From positions 75,216,001-75,280,000 of the forward strand of contig JAUMIR010000003.1 of assembly GCA_030847615.1 (NCBI GenBank): a stretch of DNA of 64,000 bases, in the 5' to 3' direction. The notes below the pieces were generated by a model. That model was not told the DNA's origin. It ran no database searches and worked only from the letters and a program-made list of their open reading frames with translations. Shown piece by piece: positions 58,131-64,000 of this stretch (position 1 is its first letter; the number at the start of each line of letters is the position of its first letter). The translations under genes and the position numbers were made by a program. Source of the DNA: Gambelia wislizenii (Eukaryota; Chordata; Lepidosauria; Squamata; Crotaphytidae).

Positions 58131-59119
58131 CAACAGGCAGAGCTTCTGGATAAGGAGGAAACACAGACACACACAAAGCAGCCCATCAAGCACCAACTGG
58201 ATAAGAGCTCTAAAAATTAACTGCAAAGGTCCTTTTGCCCCTCTCCCATCCAGCACAGTCTACTTTCCATACAGTGCTGGCAAATGCACAAAGAGCAGAT
58301 GAACCACTACTTCAGTTCACTGATTCTGTCTCACTCAATCTCCTCCAAGGCAACAAAACAGGGGTGGGGAAGTGAATTTGGTAGGTGCCCAGGTTCACCC
58401 ACACCAAGCCCTCTGTAGGCCAGATGAGATCAGGTGGTATGATGACATTCCTGATACAAAGGCCTTGTCTGTGCCACTGGACTACATATCAAGTCCCTGG
58501 CCAAAGCTCCAGGTGTAACTTTTCCTCATAGCTCTTTGGCAGGGACCTAGCTTCACTGGTGAAGAGGAGTGATGCTCCCCTTGTTTTTCCAGTTGGAAAG
58601 AAAATACACAGATATCATCCTTTCCCAATCTGCCAGTTCACCTTCCTAACAGGAACAAGCCTGGGATGGATTCTGGAGGCTTGAGGGGTGAGTAGGAGTG
58701 TCCTTTGGCCCCTCTACAATCTTACTGTTCACAGCCTGGATTAAGTGCATAGGTTGAAGGTCCATGACCTGGCACCAGAAGATAGAGTAAGTAACACAGC
58801 TCCTTAGATGCAGCAAATCCTACTTTATTGGTATCCAACATGGCCCTCCTCTAGAGACCTTTATCCAGTGGGTTTTATACTTGTTTGAAGATACTTGAGG
58901 AGTAGTTATTGCTAGTCTCATTCCCTCTAACTTCTCAACCATGCAACAAGAGACACAAATAGACAAACTGTAGCAGATTTGGTAGGTCTATAGTTAGAAT
59001 TTATTGTCTGCATAGTGATTAAGCAAACTGAAGGTGGTACTTTTGCCATTCTTGTCCTCACTGTTAAACAAAGTGTCTTTCCTCTTAAATAGTCCTTAGA
59101 AAAACAAGATACAAATTAT
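58131..59119. other. Downstream flank of PPRC1
   Basis: No gene. Further AATAAA words on the minus strand near 58999-59005 and 58830 could act as alternative poly(A) signals for PPRC1. Confidence 0.45.
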
Positions 59120-59125
59120 TTTATT
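59120..59125 (-). terminator. PPRC1: Candidate PPRC1 poly(A) signal
   Basis: An AATAAA hexamer on the minus strand lies about 140 bp past the stop codon, which would give a short 3' UTR ending near 59100. A second hexamer lies further downstream at about 59000. Which one is used cannot be told from sequence. Confidence 0.5.
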
Positions 59126-59266
59126 AGATTTTTGTCATATTTCATTACAAAACCAGGCTGGACATAGCAGCTGGGCCTGGGGGGCACCTACCCCTGCAGC
59201 CAATCTGAGGTAAAGGCTGGTGTAGGCAGATACCTACCGGGCAAAATGAGCCCGGAAGAGCCAGCG

Positions 59267-59370
59267 TTACCTCCGGAGACTCCGCTGAGCCTGCTTCAAT
59301 AAGGTGTCAAAATCAAGGGAGTCAAATTTATTCTTCACAGGAACAGGCTCAAAATCATCTCGGTTAGCAT
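59267..59370 (-). CDS. PPRC1: PPRC1 last coding exon
   Basis: After a TTTTTTTCAG acceptor the exon completes an Asp codon and encodes 33 residues (ANRDDFEPVPVKNKFDSLDF, then DTLLKQAQRSLRR) before TAA at 59267-59269. This acidic-then-basic tail ends all three PGC-1 family proteins; LLKQAQ instead of LLKEAQ favours PPRC1. Confidence 0.95.
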
Positions 59371-60545
59371 CTGAAAAAAAGAAAGACAGCCACTCATCAA
59401 TTAGAATTAGCAATGAGATGTGCACACTGGAAAACAAAACTAGACATAAACACACAAAGGCAGGACTCAGAATAGGCCAAGCTTCCCACATTCTCTGCTG
59501 GCAGCTACCCTTGTGTCCTAACACAAGTCAGGAATCAAGGAATTAATTAAGCTAGGTGCTTACACAAAAGTAGGATGCTGACCTCTTGCACAAGAGGTAC
59601 CAATGGTTTGCATACTCCCATCTGGTTGCTACTCCAGAGAAAATTCATAGTTAAGTCACATTGACCATGCTTACAATAATCTCCACAAACTCACCCAAGT
59701 CAGTGTAATTTCTTTTACAGAACTGACGGCGCCCACCAAAGCACAGGTCAAAGGGCTGCTCATCAGGACGACATAGTGCGTGTCCACCCTCTATGGCAGC
59801 AAAGGCCTCTTCAGCATAACGGTATGTCACAAAGCCATAGTTATCCCTATCAAGTAGGAGGGACAAGATGTAAAATTTTTACACCCAGAACATACCCAAT
59901 GAGACACAAAAAGATAAAGATGGGAAGAAGGAAGGAACAAAAACAGGCCACATACTCTGAACCCCCACCCTCATCATTCTCCCCTCTCCCTATGAACTCC
60001 ATCGCTGTTTGCTTCACACATCTTGTTATGAAGGCAAATCCTGGGTTTTCTTTTTGTTACTGCTACCATTGCATCACCATGGTATTTTTTGATTACTGCT
60101 ATCATAATGACATGAAGAGTTAATATATAGCCATCATGGTAGTCATTAACTGTAATCTTCTTCATGAATTTTTAAATCCCTTTTAAAACCTCTCCAAGTT
60201 GGCAGCCCTCACTACTTCTTGTGGTAGCAAATTCCAGAGGTCCTTTTGTAGCCACAGAGGAAAAGTAGTACTTTCTTTTATTTCACCTCAGACTCTCATT
60301 CATCTTCGTTGGTTGACTCACAGATTCCAGTATTTTAAGTACTACAGTACTTACAATATATAGTACTATATTATACTACCACCTTTTCCTACACCAGTCA
60401 GACAGGCTAGATCCACCTCTTACCCTTGCTCCCGGAAGTGCAGTGTGCATTCCTCAATGTCCCCAAAAACGGAGAAGCGGTGTCGCAGCTCTGAACGTGT
60501 CATCCTGCTGGGGATCTTTCCAATGAAGACAACACGGCGTTCTTC
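59267..60545 (-). CDS. PPRC1: PPRC1, PGC-1-related coactivator (last three coding exons; partial)
   Basis: Family knowledge: PPRC1 is the third member of the PGC-1 coactivator family; it acts in the nucleus with NRF-1 and other factors on genes for mitochondrial biogenesis and carries a C-terminal RS region and RRM. Seen here: exons 60424-60545, 59695-59846 and 59267-59370 join in phase (2, 1) into about 124 residues. The RRM has RNP2-like VVFIGKI and RNP1-like DNYGFVTYRY, followed by AEEAFAAIEGGHAL, PFDLCFGGRRQFCKR and the tail KFDSLDFDTLLKQAQ. FVTYRYAEEAFAAI and QPFDLCFGGRRQFC distinguish it from PGC-1 alpha and beta as I remember them. The frame is open, the stop is TAA and the splice sites are standard, so the gene looks functional. 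The RS domain, the activation domain and the 5' end should lie right of the window. Confidence 0.95.
59695..59846 (-). CDS. PPRC1: PPRC1 RRM exon, second half
   Basis: This 152-bp exon starts after CTACTTGATAG and ends at a GTGAGT donor. It supplies the third base of a Gly codon, then DNYGFVTYRYAEEAFAAIEG (RNP1 plus helix 2), LCRPDEQPFDLCFGGRRQFC and KRNYTDL. The aromatic residues of RNP1 (Tyr, Phe, Tyr) needed for RNA stacking are present. Confidence 0.95.
60160..60340. mobile_element. LINE 3' UTR-type fragment in PPRC1 intron
   Basis: Contains AGTTGGCAGCCCTCACTACT, TGTGGTAGCAAATTCCAGAG and TAGTACTTTCTTTTATTTCA, wording common to squamate CR1/L2-type 3' regions. No coding potential. Confidence 0.5.
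60424..60545 (-). CDS. PPRC1: PPRC1 RRM exon, first half
   Basis: This 122-bp exon follows a TGTGTACACAG acceptor and ends at GTAAG. It encodes EERRVVFIGKIPSRMTRSEL, RHRFSVFGDIEECTLHFREQ and two bases of Gly, that is RNP2, helix 1 and strand 2 of the RRM. It opens in phase 0, so the upstream exon should end on a complete codon. Confidence 0.94.
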
Positions 60546-60547
60546 CT

Positions 60548-62430
60548 GTGTACACAGTTAAGAAATGAACAAAACTCAGGCACAGTTCTATCACACAGCC
60601 ACATTTCTCTTGCCAATATGTCCACCTCAAGAATATTCGTCACATACTGGTATGTATTAAGAAAAGAAATGCTCTTCCTACTTCCCTAAGCAAACTAATA
60701 GAAAATGGCATGCATGTGTGAACCTCAGAGAAAATGACTCTCTCTTTTCTAGAAAGTGAAGCCAAGTAGTATTATAGGATCTCATTGGGCACCACTCCAC
60801 TGGGTATGATACTGCTGTACATCAAACATGACTTTCAATACTGAAATTTATCTTCCCTTTTAACTATCAGAGGAGATTAATCAAATCACTGTTCCCTTTC
60901 GATCATACAAATTCAGCTCCAACTTCTAACATAAACTGTTCCAGTCTGAAACCTTGCCTGCAAACATGGTTGAAAGACTAAGACAGTCTTCAGTGTTCTT
61001 CAAAGGAGAAAAAATCCAAACAGGAGTATATTCCCCTGGCAATTCAAGACTATGTGGGCAGACAGACAAAACAAGTGCTATTAGAACTTCACACTAAAGA
61101 AATAAAAGTACTACAGCTAAGGAATCCAAATGTGCAACCTGTACACATTTTGCAAGTTGAGAAAATCTGATTGTTGTTGTTTTTCTTCTGTTCTGCGTAC
61201 ATTAGCCTAGTTTTGGCAGTCACTGATGGGACAAGGATAATGAAACACTACCATCATTTAGGTTAAACATCAAATTCAGTCACCATTTGATTCCTGAGAT
61301 TTTAGTAGAGAATCAAGAACACTTCTAAAAGTAGCTGAAACGTGCATTTTCTTTTTAAAGAAACAGCTTGTAGAGATTCTCCTGACACTAGAATTCTGTG
61401 CCCCTTACCACTTTCTGCACTTCTGCAGAACTATAGTATATCTTCAGCTGTGGCCATGGTTTAAGTTAACTTAGCCCAACTGACTTCTTATCTGCGTCAA
61501 ACACCAAGGCAGGGCTACCTGCTTCTGGCAAAGAAGCTAATGACTTTAGGTCTAAGATATGGATATACTTCAGTTCCAGAATGGGAAAAGTTGCCCAAGA
61601 CAGTCTTCAAAGGTCAAAATATGGCCACTATAAGGCTGCTGCCCTTCTTCAATAATGCTACTATGTCCCAGCAATACTCACTATTGCACGTTCCTTGTAT
61701 CTGATTTTCTGCCTTCGGTAACGTTCACGGGAACTGCTGGAAGCATATCTGTATTGTTGTTTTTTAAGAAGTCAGAGCATCAAAGAGTTAGGATTAAAGG
61801 TTTTTTCTGTGTTTTTTGGCCAGTAATACATCATTATTTTGATGAAAATAATGAAACAGTGGTAAATGGAAAGGAAAAAACTTTGCTTAGGTCAGGAGTT
61901 GTCAATTTCCCAGGATAGGGTAGGAGATGCTTTTGATTCCCCCCCCCCCAACCCATCGGAGACCCTGATGCCATTAAACAACTGAATTTCAGTGTTGTGG
62001 TGAAGAAAAACAAAACAACAATTCACTTTGAAAACAGTGCATGTTTTCCATACACTTTGTTTTTAACAGAAATTATAGCTTTTTGTTGTCAAAATTCTGC
62101 ACCAATTTCAGATGTAATAGAGGGCGAAATTTGGCAGCCACCAAAATGGGCCAGGGATCACCTGCAGTCTGTATACTGCATTTTGCCTTGCAACAGGGAT
62201 GGGGCTCATGCAGCCCTCCAGATGTTGGTCTGCAGCCCCCAGCATTCATCGCCACTGACAATACTGGCTTGGACTGCTAGGAGCTGCAGTCCAACAACAG
62301 CTGGAGAGCTCCCTGATTCCCTTCCCTGCCTTAGAAGATGCACTCATCATTCCATTTGTCTTCCACAGAGGAATTAAGCACTCTATTCTGCAAGAAAGAC
62401 CTCTGAGCACCTGCAATCTTGGGAATCTAA
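60548..62430. other. PPRC1 intron, no exon found
   Basis: I looked for the Arg/Ser-rich exon expected just before the RRM and saw none up to the window end. Contains a poly-C run near 61939. Sequence is AT-rich and unremarkable. Confidence 0.5.
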
Positions 62431-62512
62431 TGTCATAGAATCATAGAGTTGGACAAGACCACAAGGGCCATCTAGTCCAAACCCCTGCCCTGCAGGAATA
62501 CACAATCAAACA
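62431..62512 (-). mobile_element. CR1 LINE 3' fragment
   Basis: In plus orientation: CATAGAATCATAGAGTTGGA, then CAAGGGCCATCTAGTCCAAA and CCTGCCCTGCAGGAATACAC. This is a short CR1-type 3' terminus, closest to the start of the copy at 46482-47345. Confidence 0.72.
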
Positions 62513-63107
62513 CAATGGTTAAGGAGAAACCTGGGAAAATAAAGCAAGTGGTATTAATATGTTTTAGTACTGTTTGTTAGTTGCCTTGAGTGCCATTTTG
62601 TAGTGGAAGCAAAGGATTAACGTTTTAAAAATAAAATAAATGAGTACAGTACCTTAGATGGTTAGCATCTGGTTAAAACATAAATAGTAATTTATGTTCC
62701 TATTATGTCCCTATTATGTTACTAAATATACTTAGTTTGCTTCCATCTTCAGAAAAAGATGGGTTTATAAAATGACAACCAGAATGCTGCCATGAGAGTT
62801 CATACAGTGGCAAGAATATAGCCTAGACCTGGGAAACTCAGATGAGATTGTGCTACAAAGCTCACTGCACCACCTTGTGGAAGATACAGCCAATCCAGAG
62901 GAAAACAACTGCTGAAAGGCTTTTTAAAAATTACCCTCAGTTCCTCAGATGAAGGAAAATGATAGTATTATGGTACAGCCTGTAGTTATATGAAAAGCCA
63001 TAGTGACTAAAGATTTTTAAAATACTATTTTAAAGCAGGTGGGGTTTTACAGTACAATGACAACGCCAAATATATATTTGGTATTATGTCAAATATAGAA
63101 ATCATTA
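62513..63107. other. PPRC1 intron segment with a retroposon tail
   Basis: Around 62570-62640 a TTAGTTGCCTTGAGTGCC block with an A-rich end resembles a SINE/LINE tail. No gene otherwise. Confidence 0.4.
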
Positions 63108-63240
63108 TTTAAAAAAAAAAAACAAATTTAAAGAAAAAATACACTCCCTCCCATAAAAAAAAGAAAGTTCCAATGACATTAAAGGGATTAGCGACTTTAA
63201 TACTAGGGAATTATTAGAAACAGTTATCAAGTTGTTAATG
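63108..63240. repeat. Left arm of a large inverted repeat
   Basis: The segment with AAAGTTCCAATGACATT, AAAGGGATTA, ACTTTAATACTAGGGAATTA and CAAGTTGTTAA is the reverse complement, with few differences, of 63873-64000. Confidence 0.85.
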
Positions 63241-63249
63241 TAGAGATCT

Positions 63250-63545
63250 ATAGGGAGTCCTGGTGGCATAGTGGTTAAATGCCAGTACTGCAAGTCACGA
63301 TGTTGCAAGTTCGATCCCAAGGGCTCCAAAGTTCACTCAGCCTTCCATCCTTTCGTAGGTCAGTAAAATTAATATCCGGCTTATGAAGCCAATTAGCTAA
63401 CACACACTGGAAACCCCCTAGTGCCTAGCGTGCTATAAAACAGTGTAAGTGTGTAAAATCCTATTGCTTAACAATTTGTAAGCTGCTCTGAGAGCCTTTG
63501 TGGCTGAAGAGCAGGGTATGAATACCTAAATAAATAAAATACATA
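63250..63545 (+). mobile_element. tRNA-derived SINE with LINE-like tail
   Basis: Head GTCCTGGTGGCATAGTGGTT (A-box) and AGTTCGATCCCAAGGG (B-box), body CACTCAGCCTTCCATCCTTT, tail AATTTGTAAGCTGCTCTGAG and TATGAATACCTAAATAAATA. All SINE parts are present in order, making this the best-preserved tRNA SINE in the window. Confidence 0.85.
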
Positions 63546-63563
63546 AATATAAAAAGAAAATAT

Positions 63564-63853
63564 AATGGGCCCAACATATCCACAGACCCTGAACCTGTGG
63601 ATTCGAACTACAGCACACAATAAGTCCCTTATTTATAAAACGGTGTAGGGCAGCAGCAGAGGCAGCCACAAGCCCCGGCTACCAAGTATACATTCTTTGT
63701 GCTCCCCCGCCTCTGGGGATCCTGTCAGCCCATCCACTTCCGCCTTGTGAATAAACAAGAAGTGCTCCAGCCGCTACCTTAAAGGAAGAAGTGTATGGCT
63801 GGCATATCCCCTGGAGGCAGCCCCCCCCCCCCGAAGAATGATGGGCCCACGAT
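63564..63853. mobile_element. Tigger-like element related to 39823-40394
   Basis: The ends are ATAATGGGCCCAAC and ATGGGCCCACGATA, and the interior (ACATTCTTTGTGCTCCCCCG, CAGCAGCAGAGGCAGCCAC) matches the GC-rich interior of the element at 39823-40394 in part. A poly-C run of about 10 lies near 63821. Confidence 0.6.
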
Positions 63854-63872
63854 ATTTTCTTATTATTGATAT

Positions 63873-64000
63873 GTGTTAACAACTTGATATCTGTTTCTAA
63901 TAACTCCCTAGTATTAAAGTCAAGTTAATCCCTTTAAATGTCATTGGAACTTTCTTTTGGGGGGAGGAGCATATTTTTTCTTATTAAAAAAAATTCTAAA
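63873..64000. repeat. Right arm of a large inverted repeat
   Basis: Reverse complement of 63108-63240; the core from AACTTGATATCTGTTTCTAA to AATGTCATTGGAACTTTC is well kept. The arm may continue past the window end. Confidence 0.82.

Noticed and set aside
55746..59119. NOLC1, expected next to PPRC1 by mammalian order
   Set aside because: No CpG promoter or LisH-type N-terminal exon or Ser/Lys-rich repeat exons are seen on either strand.
63250..63330. Possible tRNA gene
   Set aside because: A- and B-boxes are present but no tRNA cloverleaf stem pairing is apparent and the SINE body and tail follow directly.

Overview
This window looks like a squamate-reptile (lizard-type) chromosome segment: AT-rich and intron-rich, with two vertebrate nuclear genes and dense interspersed repeats (CR1 and RTE LINEs, DIRS retrotransposons, tRNA- and 5S-derived SINEs, many Tigger-like MITEs). 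The species assignment is inferred from repeat types and protein similarity recalled from memory; no search was run.

Two genes are supported, both on the minus strand. LCOR (ligand-dependent nuclear receptor corepressor, long N-terminal form) starts in a CpG island near 44.4 kb. It runs leftwards through four phase-consistent coding exons (44289-44385, 7995-8060, 7513-7592, 2980-3112) and leaves the window at its left end; its first intron is about 36 kb. PPRC1 (PGC-1-related coactivator) is present only as its last three coding exons (60424-60545, 59695-59846, 59267-59370), which encode the RRM and the conserved C-terminal tail; the rest lies beyond the right end. LCOR therefore lies head-to-tail downstream of PPRC1 across about 15 kb without another recognisable gene. 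In human the two genes are megabases apart on 10q and NOLC1 follows PPRC1, so this adjacency suggests a rearrangement or an assembly join.

Layout: 1-2979 is LCOR intron 4. 2980-8060 holds exons 4 to 2, with a LINE tail and two Tigger-like elements in intron 3. 8061-44288 is intron 1, with a nearly full-length but decayed DIRS element (about 11056-16790), a deleted RTE LINE (17380-18765), a PIF/Harbinger-like MITE (19331-19584), a 5S-derived SINE split by a later insertion (22268-22665), a second DIRS remnant (about 23724-27090), a tandem array of about 180-bp units (28587-29300), and many Tigger-like MITEs, one of which carries an internal VNTR (36132-36814). 43.8-44.65 kb is the CpG island and LCOR promoter. 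44.65-59.2 kb is intergenic, with a hAT-like element, two CR1 3' ends and a 5S-type SINE. 59.27-60.55 kb is the 3' end of PPRC1. The right edge carries an inverted repeat of about 130-bp arms around a SINE and a MITE.

I found no CRISPR array, operon or novel multi-gene system, and none would be expected here. The observations most worth following are the DIRS internal complementary region that matches both element ends, the contact of both DIRS right ends with Tigger-like MITEs, the LCOR/PPRC1 junction, and the overlapping upstream reading frame in LCOR exon 1.
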